Position numbers and translations under genes: made by a program. Positions 8,602-17,362 of a DNA stretch of 64,000 nucleotides are shown here, piece after piece. Source of the DNA: Diaphorobacter limosus. Lineage in GTDB: Bacteria > Pseudomonadota > Gammaproteobacteria > Burkholderiales > Burkholderiaceae_C. The notes beneath the pieces were generated by a model that saw nothing but the letters and a program-made list of their open reading frames with translations, was not told the origin of the DNA and made no database searches. The stretch is from positions 2,078,501-2,142,500 of the forward strand of contig NZ_CP136921.1 in NCBI RefSeq assembly GCF_033100095.1, read 5' to 3'. Numbering within the stretch: position 1 is the first letter of the stretch; each line of letters starts with the position of its first letter.

Positions 8602-8871
8602 TCAACCCACCACCGATGGGATCGACTCAATGGTGCGCCGCAGATAGTCCACCAGCGTGGTGATCATCCACGGCCCGGCGATGGTGAACACCACCACCGC
8701 CGCCACCAGCTTGGGCACGAAGGCCAGCGTGGCCTCGTGGATCTGCGTCACGGCCTGGAAGATGCTGACCACCAGGCCCACGGCCATCACCACGCCGAGC
8801 ACCGGCAGCGAGATCGTCAGCAGCAGCGTGAGCGCGTCGCGGCCCATGGTGAGCACGAATTGGGAGGTCAT
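8602..8871 (-). CDS. fliQ: FliQ flagellar export gate protein
   Basis: Small gate subunit of 89 residues with two transmembrane helices (ALTLLLTISLPVLGVVMAVG and VAAVVVFTIAGPWMITTLVDY). The segment VSIFQAVTQIHEATLAFVPK is the family signature. It lies 106 bp upstream of fliR. Unusually, 172 bp of palindromic repeat separate it from fliP, whereas fliP and fliQ are normally adjacent. Confidence 0.97.
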   Translation of the reverse strand: MTSQFVLTMGRDALTLLLTISLPVLGVVMAVGLVVSIFQAVTQIHEATLAFVPKLVAAVVVFTIAGPWMITTLVDYLRRTIESIPSVVG

Positions 8872-8956
8872 GAAAAATCCTTTGAGTCAGCCGTTGTGCT
8901 AAATGCCGGCACCGTATAAAACTGGCGCGCGCCAAGCCAGCGGCCGCCGTGCAAGG

Positions 8957-9036
8957 GCCGCCCCGCCGCACGGGCGGCGTCCCCCTTCCCACGCGCAGCG
9001 TGAGAGAAGGGGGAAGCGACGAAGTCGCTCAGGGGG
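8957..9036. repeat. REP-like palindromic element between fliP and fliQ
   Basis: Three hairpins follow one another: GCCGCCC (8957-8963) with GGGCGGC (8972-8978); CCCCCTTC (8981-8988) with GAAGGGGG (9006-9013); and AGCGAC-GAA-GTCGCT (9015-9029), the last being TTC-looped on the minus strand. AGGGGG at 9031 can also pair with CCCCCT. The element sits between two co-transcribed export-gate genes, where it could act as a transcription attenuator or an mRNA processing/stability site for fliQR. Confidence 0.75.
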
Positions 9037-9043
9037 TTGCTAC

Positions 9044-9799
9044 TCATACAGCGAAGCTGGCGGCCAGCGAGCCGATCAGCAAATTCCAGCCATCGGCCAG
9101 CACGAACAGCATGAGCTTGAACGGCAGTGCCACCAACACCGGCGACAGCATCATCATGCCGAGCGACATGAGCACGCTGGAGACCACCATGTCGATGATC
9201 AGGAACGGGATGAAGACCATGAAGCCGATCTGGAACGCGGTCTTGAGCTCGCTGGTCACGAAGGCCGGCACCAGCACGCGCAGCGGCGCGGTCTCGGCCG
9301 TCACGCCATCGTCCAGCCTGGCCAGGCGCGCAAACAGCGCAAAGTCCGACTGGCGCGTCTGCTTGAGCATGAAGCCGCGCATGGGCGCCTCGGCCTTGTC
9401 CAGCGCCTGCTCGAAGGACAGCGCGTTGGTGGTGTAGGGCACATAGGCCTCCTGGTAAACCTTGTCCAGCGTCGGGCCCATGACGAACAGCGTGAGGAAC
9501 AGCGACAGGCCGACCACCACCTGGTTGGGCGGCGCCTGCTGCGTGCCTATGGCCTGGCGCAGGAGCGACAGCACGATGACGATGCGCGTGAAGCCGGTCA
9601 TCATCAGCAGCACCGCTGGCAGAAAGGACAGCGCCGTGAAGAACAGCAGCGTCTGTATGGGCACCGAATAGCTGTTGCCACCCGCGCCCGAGCCAATCAC
9701 CAGCGGCAGCGTGCCCGCCGCGCCGCCCTGCTGCGCCAGGGCCACGCCGGCCCACAGCAAAGCGCCCAGCAGCGCTGCGGCGCGCAAGCGTTTATGCAT
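9044..9799 (-). CDS. fliP: FliP flagellar export gate protein
   Basis: Core subunit of the export gate pore. From ATG 9799 it is 251 residues with an N-terminal signal peptide ([20 protein letters not shown]), as is usual for FliP. Family motifs include [35 protein letters not shown] and the C-terminal membrane region [21 protein letters not shown]. The start overlaps the fliO stop by 8 nt; further upstream starts only add Arg/Pro-rich residues from fliO. Confidence 0.96.
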   Translation of the reverse strand: MHKRLRAAALLGALLWAGVALAQQGGAAGTLPLVIGSGAGGNSYSVPIQTLLFFTALSFLPAVLLMMTGFTRIVIVLSLLRQAIGTQQAPPNQVVVGLSLFLTLFVMGPTLDKVYQEAYVPYTTNALSFEQALDKAEAPMRGFMLKQTRQSDFALFARLARLDDGVTAETAPLRVLVPAFVTSELKTAFQIGFMVFIPFLIIDMVVSSVLMSLGMMMLSPVLVALPFKLMLFVLADGWNLLIGSLAASFAV

Positions 9800-10136
9800 C
9801 TGCGCCCCCATCCACCAAGGGCTGTGCGCGCGCCGCCGCCATCTCCGCGGCAAAGCGGGCGCCATCCGTGGCCACCGCGGGCAGCACATGCAGGCAGTTG
9901 ATGTTTTGCGCCGTCACGCCCAGCACCAGCACCGTGCGCTGCTGCGGCGGCCCCACCTCGACGGTCACCACGCGCTGCTGCGGCCCCACGGCGACGGCCG
10001 ACAACACGCGCGACATGGCGCCCGCCTGCCCGAGCTGGCCGGCGCGCTGCTGCTGCAGGCGCCGGATCAGCCAGGGCAGGGCCGCCAGCGCCGCGACCAG
10101 CAGCACCAGCAGCAGCAATGTCTGGGTCATGCCCAT
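9792..10136 (-). CDS. fliO: FliO flagellar export accessory protein
   Basis: Single-pass membrane protein that helps assemble the FliP pore. It is 114 residues: one transmembrane helix near the N-terminus ([19 protein letters not shown]), a short Arg/Gln-rich linker, and a small domain (VVTVEVG... [19 protein letters not shown]) typical of FliO/YscJ-like regulators. I took ATG 10136; an in-frame GTG at 10157 would overlap fliN by 17 nt. Its place between fliN and fliP supports the call. Confidence 0.9.
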   Translation of the reverse strand: MGMTQTLLLLVLLVAALAALPWLIRRLQQQRAGQLGQAGAMSRVLSAVAVGPQQRVVTVEVGPPQQRTVLVLGVTAQNINCLHVLPAVATDGARFAAEMAAARAQPLVDGGADA

Positions 10137-10140
10137 GCCA

Positions 10141-10590
10141 TCAACCCCGGCTGACACGGCGCAGGCGCTCAGAGGGCGTGACCACGTCGGTCAGGCGGAT
10201 GCCGAACTTGTCGTTCACCACCACCACCTCGCCCTGGGCGATCAGGTAGCCGTTGACCAGCACGTCCATGGGCTCGCCGGCCAGCGCGTCCAACTCCACC
10301 ACCGAACCCTGGGCCAGCTGCAGGATGTACTTGATGGGCACCTTGGTGCGACCCAGCTCCACCGACAGCTGCACCGGAATGTCCAGCACCATGTTGATGT
10401 CCTGCACCTGGGCATTGCCATTGCCGCCAAAGGGGCGCGCGGGCTCGCCCGACAGCGGGCCGCCCTGATCGGCCTCCACGGCTTGCGCATCGGCGCTCTT
10501 TTGCTCCTCCAACGCCTCGGCCCAGCCGGCAAACGGATCGTCGGCCGCCGCGGCGCCATTGGGGTCGTTGTGATCGGATTCAGTTGACAT
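10141..10590 (-). CDS. fliN: FliN flagellar switch protein
   Basis: C-ring component that controls rotation sense and docks the export ATPase complex. The 149-residue protein has a disordered acidic N-terminus of about 60 residues, then the SpoA domain (MVLDIPVQLSVELGRTKVPI... GSVVELDALAGEPMDVLVNGYLIAQGEVVVVNDKFGIR). Its start overlaps the fliM end by 11 nt, a coupling seen throughout this operon. Confidence 0.97.
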   Translation of the reverse strand: MSTESDHNDPNGAAAADDPFAGWAEALEEQKSADAQAVEADQGGPLSGEPARPFGGNGNAQVQDINMVLDIPVQLSVELGRTKVPIKYILQLAQGSVVELDALAGEPMDVLVNGYLIAQGEVVVVNDKFGIRLTDVVTPSERLRRVSRG

Positions 10591-11584
10591 GTTTCTCTCC
10601 CATCCAGTGGGCCTCTATGCCGCGCAGGCATTCCTCTACGCGGATCGCGTACTTGGCGTTGTGTGTGCCGTATTGGCAGTCAAAGACGGGCACGCCCTCG
10701 ATGGTCGCGCGTATGCGCGGCTGGCGCTCCAGCTCGATGAAGTCGCCCGGCTTCATGGCCAGCAGCTGCTCGACGGTGGCATCCGCGCGCGCCAGCTCGG
10801 CCACCAGCGTGACCTCGGCGGCCTGGATCTCGCGGGTGAGCACGCGCACCCAGCGCCTGTCCACCTCGATGGCATCGCCCTGCGTGGCCGAATACAGCAC
10901 GTCGCGTATCGGCTCCAGCGTGGCGTAGGGCATGCAGATGTGGATGGCGCCGGACAGGTCGCCGATCTCCAGCTGGAATGCCGTGGAGACCACGATCTCG
11001 CTGGGCGTGGCGATGTTGGCAAACTGCGGCTGCATCTCCGAGCGCTGGTAGGACAGCTCCAGCGGGTAGATGCCCTGCCAGGCCTTCTTGTATTCGGTGC
11101 AGATCACCTCCACCAGGCGGTTGATGACGCGCTGCTCGGTGGCCGAGAAGTCTCGCCCCTCGATGCGCGTCTGGAACTTGCCCACGCCGCCGTACAGCGT
11201 GTCGATGATGCCGAACAGCAGCGAGGGCTCGCACACGATCAGGCCGCTGCCGCGCAGCGGGCGGATGGAGACGATGTTGAAGTTGGTCGGCACCACCAGC
11301 TCGCGCAGAAAGGCGTTGTAGCGCTGCACCGACACCGCGCCCACCGAGATCTCGGGGCTGCGGCGTATGAAGTTGAACAGCCCGATGCGGAAGTTGCGTG
11401 CAAAGCGCTCGTTGACGATCTCCATCGTCGGCATGCGCCCGCGCACGATGCGCTCCTGGCTGGAGATGTCGTAGTCGCGGACGGCGCCGGCCTCGATCTC
11501 CTCCTTGACGGTTTTCTGGCTTTCGCCGGTCACGCCCTCCAGCAGCGCATCGACCTCTTCCTGGGACAGAAAGGAATCACTCAC
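10580..11584 (-). CDS. fliM: FliM flagellar switch protein
   Basis: C-ring subunit that receives phospho-CheY. The 334-residue protein starts with the CheY-binding peptide SFLSQEEVDALL, followed by the CheC-like middle domain (including SVGAVSVQRYNAFLREL and GGVGKFQTRIEGRDFSATE) and a C-terminal SpoA domain (LARADATVEQLLAMKPGDFIEL). The CheC-like active site Glu-Asn pair is not expected in FliM. It lies between fliL and fliN in one operon. Confidence 0.97.
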   Translation of the reverse strand: MSDSFLSQEEVDALLEGVTGESQKTVKEEIEAGAVRDYDISSQERIVRGRMPTMEIVNERFARNFRIGLFNFIRRSPEISVGAVSVQRYNAFLRELVVPTNFNIVSIRPLRGSGLIVCEPSLLFGIIDTLYGGVGKFQTRIEGRDFSATEQRVINRLVEVICTEYKKAWQGIYPLELSYQRSEMQPQFANIATPSEIVVSTAFQLEIGDLSGAIHICMPYATLEPIRDVLYSATQGDAIEVDRRWVRVLTREIQAAEVTLVAELARADATVEQLLAMKPGDFIELERQPRIRATIEGVPVFDCQYGTHNAKYAIRVEECLRGIEAHWMGEKHVN

Positions 11585-11609
11585 GGCAAGCCTCCCTCAG
11601 GCGGTTCAC

Positions 11610-12245
11610 TTACTGGATGATGAAGCTGGAGAACAGCACCTGGCGCACCGGGTTGTTGTCCGCCTTGGCGCGCCGGGGCGCGACCTCGTCGTCCTCTTCC
11701 TCGTCCTCCGGGTCACGCTGCACCGGGCGCTTGCGCGGCTTGGGCACCGTGAAGCCCAGCGGGCGCGAGACCTCGCGGCGAATGTCCACGGCCAGCTTCT
11801 CCTTGCCCTCGCGCGTCAGCAGCTCCTCGGTGCTGCGCTGCGACACCAGCAGCAGCACATTGCTGCGAATGCTGGGCATGAAGGACTTGACGAGCTCGCC
11901 GGTCTTGGCGTCGGCCAGCTCCAGCGTGATGCCCACCTGGGCAAAACGGTCACCGCCGGGGTCGGCCAGGTTGACCACCATGTTCTCCATGGGCAGAAAG
12001 GTGGGCGGCGTCTTGGGCGCGGCCGCCTGGGCCACGGGCGCATGCCCCTCCTCCTCGTCACCGCCGCCGCGTTTGCCCAGCAGCAGCCAGGCGGCGGCGC
12101 CGCCGGCCACCAGCAGCACGGCCAGGGCCGCCACGATGATGATCAGTTTCTTGCTCTTGGCCTTGGCCGGGGCGGCAGTGGGTTCGGACACGTTGGGACT
12201 TTCTTGCGCGCGGGCCGCGTCAGACAGTGGAGCCGCAGACAGCAT
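11610..12245 (-). CDS. fliL: FliL basal body-associated protein
   Basis: Inner membrane protein around the stator that stabilises motor torque. It has 211 residues: a cytoplasmic Ala/Lys-rich N-terminus, one membrane helix at about 35-57 (LIIIVAALAVLLVAGGAAAWLLL), an acidic linker, then the periplasmic FliL domain (FLPMENMVVNLADPGGDRFAQVGITLEL). A long charged insertion (PRKRPVQRDPEDEEEDDE) lies near the C-terminus, longer than in E. coli FliL, but the terminal VRQVLFSSFIIQ is family-like. Confidence 0.95.
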   Translation of the reverse strand: MLSAAPLSDAARAQESPNVSEPTAAPAKAKSKKLIIIVAALAVLLVAGGAAAWLLLGKRGGGDEEEGHAPVAQAAAPKTPPTFLPMENMVVNLADPGGDRFAQVGITLELADAKTGELVKSFMPSIRSNVLLLVSQRSTEELLTREGKEKLAVDIRREVSRPLGFTVPKPRKRPVQRDPEDEEEDDEVAPRRAKADNNPVRQVLFSSFIIQ

Positions 12246-12349
12246 GCCTGGGGCCGCTGCCTGTTCGATGCCCCATTATTCAGCCGCCGCCCCTGCCCCG
12301 ATCGCCGGAATAAAAGCCCAAAACCCCGGCTATCGGGCGCTTGCGCCGC

Positions 12350-13747
12350 TCACACAAAGATATCCACCGAGCGCTCGCCCACGCCCGATCCACGGCCCGC
12401 GGCGCCCACGGGCAGCGCCGCCTGCACGCTGGCGCGCTGCGCGCCCTGGTAGCCCGCCTCGCGCCCCTCCTGGCGCGCGCCCGCGCCATGGCCGCCGCCG
12501 GCGCCCACCGTCATGCCGGCCAGCTGCAGGCCCTGGCGCTGCAGCATGTCCTGCAGCTGCTCTCGGCCGGCGTCCAGCAGCTGGCGCGCCTCCAGCTGGT
12601 CACTGCGCAGACTGACATGGGCCTGGTCGCCGGTGAGCGCCACCCGCACCTCGACCGGTCGGCCGCCCTGGTCCAGGGTCAGCTCGGCGTTCTGGGTTTT
12701 CTGGTGCACCCAATAGCTGGCCTGCTCGGCGATCTGCTCGGCCAGCTGGTCTTCGGCGCCGGCCATGGCGGCCGGCGTGGCGTCGGCCGCTGCGGGCTGC
12801 GCCTCGAAGCCCTGGTGCTCGCCACTGCCCACGGACACAGCGCCTGCGCCAGAACGCGCGTCGGACTGTGCGGCACCAGGCTGGCGGTCATTGGCCACTA
12901 TCAAACCCGCGGCGGACAGGGCCGGCGCAGCCGCCTCGGCCTCGCCACCCGGCTGCGCCAGGGGCATGGGCTGCTGGGCACCACCACGCTCGCTGATGGC
13001 CAAGCCTGTGGTCTGTGCTGCGGCAGGCATCGTCACTATCGATTCAGTAGCTGTTTGCGCAATGGATACAACACCTGCGGCGTTATTTCGTCCTGATCCG
13101 GCAGCTCCCGATGGGCCATCGGCCGGCTGCCATGGCTGTGCGCGCGCCGCCACACCACGCCCCGCCGGCGCAGCCGCGCCCATGCCCTGGCTAGTACCGC
13201 CCAGCGCGGCAGCCTCTGCGGCGCCGTCCAGCATGGCGGTTTCGCCCACCAGGCTGCCGCTCGTCCAGCGCTGCGTACCGGCCTGGGCCACGCCCATCAG
13301 GCCCTGACCACTGCGGCCGGCCAGGCCCGACAGGGCCGCCACCTCGCCCCCCGTGGTGGCAGCTGCGCCATCCATAACGACGCCCGCACCCTGCGCCTGC
13401 ACAGCGGTGGGCTGCAGGCCCAGCATCCAGGGCGCCAGCGCTGCGCCATCCGGCATGCCCGGCTGGGGCTTCAGCGCCTGCTCACCGGCTTCGGGTGCCG
13501 TGGTGCCCAGGCCATCGAGCAGCGCCACCGCGCCGCCGACCTGTTCGCCGGCCTGTTCTCCTGCCTGCGTGCTGGCCTGTTCGCTGGCGCCACCGCCCAG
13601 GGCCGCCAGTAGCAAGGCAAAACCGCCGCCCTGGCCCGCGGCGATGGCGGCGTCCTCGGCACTGCCGGGTTTTTGCCCCGTGCCGCGCGCGGCGCGCGCC
13701 TCATGCGCGCTCTGCGGCGCCGGGGTGGCTATGCGTGTCTTTTCCAT
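12350..13747 (-). CDS. fliK: FliK hook-length control protein
   Basis: Secreted molecular ruler that measures the hook and switches export specificity. The 465-residue protein has a long Ala/Gly/Gln-rich disordered part (1-320) and a C-terminal hook-length domain (AELTLDQGGRPVEVRVALTGDQAHVSLRSDQLEARQLLDAG), ending SVDIFV as in other FliK proteins. Codons covering VVSIAQTATESIV overlap a copy of the dispersed AGCTGTT-GCGC repeat at 13034-13090, which would explain this less Ala-rich patch. It lies 5 bp after fliJ. Confidence 0.95.
   Translation of the reverse strand: MEKTRIATPAPQSAHEARAARGTGQKPGSAEDAAIAAGQGGGFALLLAALGGGASEQASTQAGEQAGEQVGGAVALLDGLGTTAPEAGEQALKPQPGMPDGAALAPWMLGLQPTAVQAQGAGVVMDGAAATTGGEVAALSGLAGRSGQGLMGVAQAGTQRWTSGSLVGETAMLDGAAEAAALGGTSQGMGAAAPAGRGVAARAQPWQPADGPSGAAGSGRNNAAGVVSIAQTATESIVTMPAAAQTTGLAISERGGAQQPMPLAQPGGEAEAAAPALSAAGLIVANDRQPGAAQSDARSGAGAVSVGSGEHQGFEAQPAAADATPAAMAGAEDQLAEQIAEQASYWVHQKTQNAELTLDQGGRPVEVRVALTGDQAHVSLRSDQLEARQLLDAGREQLQDMLQRQGLQLAGMTVGAGGGHGAGARQEGREAGYQGAQRASVQAALPVGAAGRGSGVGERSVDIFV
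13034..13090 (+). repeat. Dispersed AGCTGTT-GCGC repeat inside fliK
   Basis: The plus strand reads CAGTAGCTGTTTGCGC, then after about 18 bases CTGCGGCGTTATTTCG, the same layout as the intergenic copy at 7631. It lies antisense within fliK and keeps the reading frame. Divergence is higher than in the cca and midA copies, so this assignment is less certain. Confidence 0.5.
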
Positions 13748-13752
13748 GGCTG

Positions 13753-14211
13753 TTACTCCTGATGCACCGCGCCCGCCCTGGCCGCGGCGCGTTGTGATGC
13801 AAGTTCGTCGGTCTGCTTTTGCTCGCGCCGCTGCTGCTCGCGCAACAGGTCTGCGCGGCGGCGCTCCAGCACCTTGCGCAGGCTGGCCAGGCGCAGCTCA
13901 GCCTGCAGCAGCACCTGCCCGGCCTGGTGCACACGCTGATCCTGGCCGCTGACGGCCTGCGTCTGCAGGCCTATGGCGTGATCGAGCCGGCCCATGAACT
14001 GGTAGTGGTGGCGCATGACCTCGGGCTGCACGGCCGCGCCCTCGCGCATGCCCCAGCGCTGCTGCGTCTCCGCCGCGTAGCCACTCAGCTGCTCGAGCTG
14101 GGCCTGCGCCGCCTGGCGTGCGCCCTGCAGGTTCTGCAGCGTCTGGCGCGCCGCATCACGCTGGCGCTCGGCCAGATCCACGGCGACGACAAAGGCGTTC
14201 AGCGAGCCCAT
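13753..14211 (-). CDS. fliJ: FliJ export chaperone
   Basis: Coiled-coil stalk protein of the export ATPase that links FliI to FlhA. The 152-residue sequence is almost entirely charged, Gln- and Ala-rich helix (LAERQRDAARQTLQNLQGARQAA ... RRADLLREQQRREQKQTDELA). It is recognised mainly by its coiled-coil nature, length and place between fliI (5 bp gap) and fliK. Confidence 0.92.
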   Translation of the reverse strand: MGSLNAFVVAVDLAERQRDAARQTLQNLQGARQAAQAQLEQLSGYAAETQQRWGMREGAAVQPEVMRHHYQFMGRLDHAIGLQTQAVSGQDQRVHQAGQVLLQAELRLASLRKVLERRRADLLREQQRREQKQTDELASQRAAARAGAVHQE

Positions 14212-14216
14212 TGGCT

Positions 14217-15617
14217 TCAGCCCTCCAGCACCTGGCCCATGGCCGCCAGGCAGTCATCCATGGGCGCGGCCTCGAACATGCTTTGCTGCAGAAAACCCAC
14301 CATGCCCGGCTGCAGGCGTATGGCCTCGTCCAGCTGGGGGTCTGAGCCACTCATGTAGGCGCCGACCTGGATCAGGTCGCGGCTCTTCTGGTAGCGCGAG
14401 TAGATGGCGCGGAAGCTGCGCGCCATGTCGAAATGCTCGCGCTGCACCACGTTGTGCATCACGCGCGAGGCCGACTGCTCTATGTCTATGGCCGGGTAGT
14501 GGCCACCCTCGGCCAGCGCGCGCGAGAGCACGATGTGGCCATCCAGAATGGCCCGCGCCGCATCGGCAATCGGGTCCTGCTGGTCGTCACCCTCGGACAG
14601 CACGGTGTAGAAGGCGGTGATCGAACCCACGCCATTGAGCCCATTGCCGCTTCTCTCCACCAGCGCCGGCAGCTTGGCAAAGCAGCTGGGCGGATAGCCC
14701 TTGGTGGCCGGCGGCTCGCCGATGGCCAGCGCGATCTCGCGCTGCGCCATGGCGTAGCGCGTCAGCGAATCCATGAGCAGCAGCACATGCAAGCCCTGAT
14801 CGCGGAAATGCTCGGCGATCGCCGTGGCATAGGCCGCGCCCTGCATGCGCAACAGCGGCGACGCATCGGCCGGCGCGGCTACGACCACCGAGCGGCCGCG
14901 ATCCTGCGCGCCCAGAATGTCCTCGACAAACTCCTTGACCTCGCGCCCGCGCTCGCCAATCAGGCCGACGACGATGACATCGGCCCGGGTGTAGCGCGCC
15001 ATCATGCCCAGCAGCACGCTCTTGCCCACGCCCGAGCCGGCAAACAGCCCCAGGCGCTGGCCGCGTCCCACGGTCAGCAGCGCGTTGATGGCGCGCACGC
15101 CGGTATCCAGCGGCTCGCGCACCGGGTCGCGCTCCATGGCGTTGATCGGGCTTCTGTCCATGGGCAGTGCCGTCACCCCGGCCAGCGGCCCGCCATGGTC
15201 CAGCGGCTGGCCCTGCGAATCCACCACGCGGCCCAGCAGGCCCGCGCCAACAGGCAGGCGCAGCACGCCGGCGCTTGTGTCCAAGCTCTCGCCGCCGGCC
15301 GCACCCAGCCGCGGCGCCGGCACATAGGGCGCGGCCGGTGTCACGCTGGCGCCGCTGGACAGGCCGTGGATATCGCCCGCCGGCATCAAGAAGGCCTTGT
15401 CGCCGGCAAAGCCCACCACCTCGGCCAGCACCGGCTCCTGGCCCGGCATCCGCATCTGGCACTGCGCGCCCACTGGCACACGCAGGCCCGCGGCCTCCAG
15501 CACCAGGCCCGTCAGGCGCGTGAGCGTGCCGCGCGCCTCCAGCGCCTGCGGCTGCGCCACGCGCGCGCGCGCCGCGGCCATGAACTCTCCCCAGGCGCTG
15601 GCGGGCTCAATCGGCAT
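14217..15617 (-). CDS. fliI: FliI flagellum-specific export ATPase
   Basis: F1-beta-like ATPase energising flagellar protein export at the base of the motor. From ATG 15617 it is 466 residues. Walker A is GSGVGKS near residue 200, and [15 protein letters not shown] and Walker B ([20 protein letters not shown]) follow. ATG 15617 has GAGG six bases upstream; ATG 15623 and GTG 15629 are alternatives. The gene overlaps the fliH 3' end, as is common for the FliH-FliI pair. Confidence 0.97.
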   Translation of the reverse strand: MPIEPASAWGEFMAAARARVAQPQALEARGTLTRLTGLVLEAAGLRVPVGAQCQMRMPGQEPVLAEVVGFAGDKAFLMPAGDIHGLSSGASVTPAAPYVPAPRLGAAGGESLDTSAGVLRLPVGAGLLGRVVDSQGQPLDHGGPLAGVTALPMDRSPINAMERDPVREPLDTGVRAINALLTVGRGQRLGLFAGSGVGKSVLLGMMARYTRADVIVVGLIGERGREVKEFVEDILGAQDRGRSVVVAAPADASPLLRMQGAAYATAIAEHFRDQGLHVLLLMDSLTRYAMAQREIALAIGEPPATKGYPPSCFAKLPALVERSGNGLNGVGSITAFYTVLSEGDDQQDPIADAARAILDGHIVLSRALAEGGHYPAIDIEQSASRVMHNVVQREHFDMARSFRAIYSRYQKSRDLIQVGAYMSGSDPQLDEAIRLQPGMVGFLQQSMFEAAPMDDCLAAMGQVLEG

Positions 15618-16350
15618 GGCCATCCTCACGCCAGGCGGCCGTCAGGCCCAGGGCGGCGATGGCGCGGCGCCAGCGCTTGTCCAGCGTGCCGTCGATCTGC
15701 ATGCCGGCGGATTCCACCAGACAGTCGCCGGGCGGCACGGCGGCGTCCGCCTGCCATTCGATGCGCGGGCTGGCGAATTCTTCGCGCAGCGGCTTTTCCA
15801 GCGCCGCCCAGTCGTCCGGATGCAGGCGCACCGTGGCCGGCCGGCTCTCGGCCGCCAGCATGCCCAGAGCCTCGCGCACCACGGGCAGCATGGCCCGGGG
15901 GTTGCCTGCCACCTCGCGGCGCACCACCTGGCGCGCAATGTCGCAGGCCAGCTGCAGCACCTCCTGCGCCATGGCCTGCTGCAGGCCTGCCAGGCTGTCC
16001 TGCAGGCTTTGCGCCACCTGCGCCAGGCGTTCGGCGGCCTCGCGGCCCTGGCCGGCAACATAGTCGTCCAGCTGCTGCTGCGCCGCCAGGCGCGCCTGCT
16101 CCTGGCCTTCGGCCAGGCCGCGCGCATGGCCCTCGTCATGCGCCTGCTGCAGCAGCGCCTGCTGCTCGGCCGCGTCGATGGTGATGCCGGCGTGCAGCTC
16201 AGTGTCAGGTTCGGGCTCCAGCACCGGCGTGGGCGACATGAGGGGGCGCAGCGTGCCGGCGTCGTGCACATCGCCAAACTCCCAGCGTCTGACGTTACCC
16301 AGCTCTTCGCCGGGGATGAAGCGCGAGTAGTGGCGGCTAGACGAAGGCAT
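15607..16350 (-). CDS. fliH: FliH export ATPase regulator
   Basis: Binds and regulates FliI and anchors it to the C-ring via FliN. It has 247 residues: N-terminal [11 protein letters not shown] (the conserved aromatic docking segment), a Gln/Ala-rich coiled coil with [16 protein letters not shown] spacing, and a C-terminal V-ATPase-E-like domain ([30 protein letters not shown]). A GGAGG five bases before ATG 16350 decides the start over an upstream GTG. It overlaps the end of fliG. Confidence 0.96.
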   Translation of the reverse strand: MPSSSRHYSRFIPGEELGNVRRWEFGDVHDAGTLRPLMSPTPVLEPEPDTELHAGITIDAAEQQALLQQAHDEGHARGLAEGQEQARLAAQQQLDDYVAGQGREAAERLAQVAQSLQDSLAGLQQAMAQEVLQLACDIARQVVRREVAGNPRAMLPVVREALGMLAAESRPATVRLHPDDWAALEKPLREEFASPRIEWQADAAVPPGDCLVESAGMQIDGTLDKRWRRAIAALGLTAAWREDGHAD

Positions 16351-17332
16351 CGTCACCTCCGCCGCTCAATGCGATCTGGCCTTCGTCGGCCAGGCGGCGC
16401 ACGGTCTTCAGAATCTCGCGCTGCTGCGCCTCGACCTCGGACAGGCGCATGGGGCCGCGCGACTCCAGGTCTTCGCGCATGGCAGCGGCCGCGCGCGAGG
16501 ACATGTTGTTCAGGATCTTGTCGCGCACCTCGGGCTGGGCGCCCTTCAGGGCCACCACCAGGGTCTCGGAGGCCACCTCGCGCAGCACGGTCTGGATGGA
16601 GCGGTCGTCCAGCTTGGCCACGTCGTCAAAGACAAACATCTTGTCCATGATCTTCTGCGCCAGGTCGATGTCGTGGCCGCGGATCGACTCCAGCACCGCC
16701 GCATCCATGCCCGAGCCCATCAGGTTGATGATGCTGGCCGCCGCCTGCACGCCACCCAGCGAGCTCTTGCGCACCTTGTCGCCCCCGGCCAGGGCCTTGA
16801 ACAGCACCTCGTTCAAGTCCTTGAGCGCCGTGGGCTGTATGCCCTCCAGCGTGGCGATGCGCAGCATCACCTCGCCGCGCTGGCGCTCGGTGAACTGCCC
16901 CAGGATGCCCGAGGCATGGTCCGGATCCAGGTGTACCAGGATGGCGGCGACGATCTGCGGGTGCTCGTTGCGCAGCAGCTCGGCCACCGACAGCGGGTCC
17001 ATCCACTTCAGGCTCTCTATGCCCGAGACATCGCCGCCCTGCAATATGCGGTCGATCAAGAGCGCCGCCTTGTCGTCGCCCAGCGCGCGCTTGAGCACCG
17101 AGCGCACGTAGTTGCCGGTGTCGGACACCAGCAGGCTTTGCGCCGCTGCGTCGTTGGTGAAGCGGGTCAGCACCTCGTCCACCTTCTCCTTGGACACGGC
17201 GCGCATGCGGGCGATGGTCTCGCCCAGCTTCTGCACCTCCTTGGGCGACAGGTGCTTGAAGACCTCGGCCGCCTCCTCCTCGCCCAGCGACATCAGCATG
17301 ATGGCTGCGTCGTTCAGTCCCTGTTCGTCCAT
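16337..17332 (-). CDS. fliG: FliG flagellar motor switch protein
   Basis: Rotor protein that contacts MotA and generates torque. The 331-residue protein has the N-terminal FliF-binding domain (GLNDAAIMLMSLGEEEAAEVFKHL), the middle domain with EHPQ (LLRNEHPQIVAAILVHL) and the C-terminal domain with the charged torque helix (IMDKMFVFDDVAKLDDRSIQTVLREV). The length is normal. It lies 30 bp downstream of fliF and overlaps fliH. Confidence 0.97.
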   Translation of the reverse strand: MDEQGLNDAAIMLMSLGEEEAAEVFKHLSPKEVQKLGETIARMRAVSKEKVDEVLTRFTNDAAAQSLLVSDTGNYVRSVLKRALGDDKAALLIDRILQGGDVSGIESLKWMDPLSVAELLRNEHPQIVAAILVHLDPDHASGILGQFTERQRGEVMLRIATLEGIQPTALKDLNEVLFKALAGGDKVRKSSLGGVQAAASIINLMGSGMDAAVLESIRGHDIDLAQKIMDKMFVFDDVAKLDDRSIQTVLREVASETLVVALKGAQPEVRDKILNNMSSRAAAAMREDLESRGPMRLSEVEAQQREILKTVRRLADEGQIALSGGGDDAFV

Positions 17333-17362
17333 ATCGGTCTCGCCGTCAGCTACGGGCCGGCG

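Noticed and set aside
8868..9755. A minus-strand frame overlapping fliP and spanning the palindromic repeat
   Set aside because: Out of frame with fliP and rich in Gly/Arg/Ala; the repeat and fliP explain the sequence.
12350..12370. FliK tail SVDIFV as a third copy of the CheD/CheZ-like tail
   Set aside because: FliK proteins commonly end in a similar hydrophobic-acidic segment, so the likeness is better explained by the FliK family itself.
14433..16184. A 583-codon plus-strand frame opposite fliI and fliH
   Set aside because: No motifs, and both genes on the other strand are certain.
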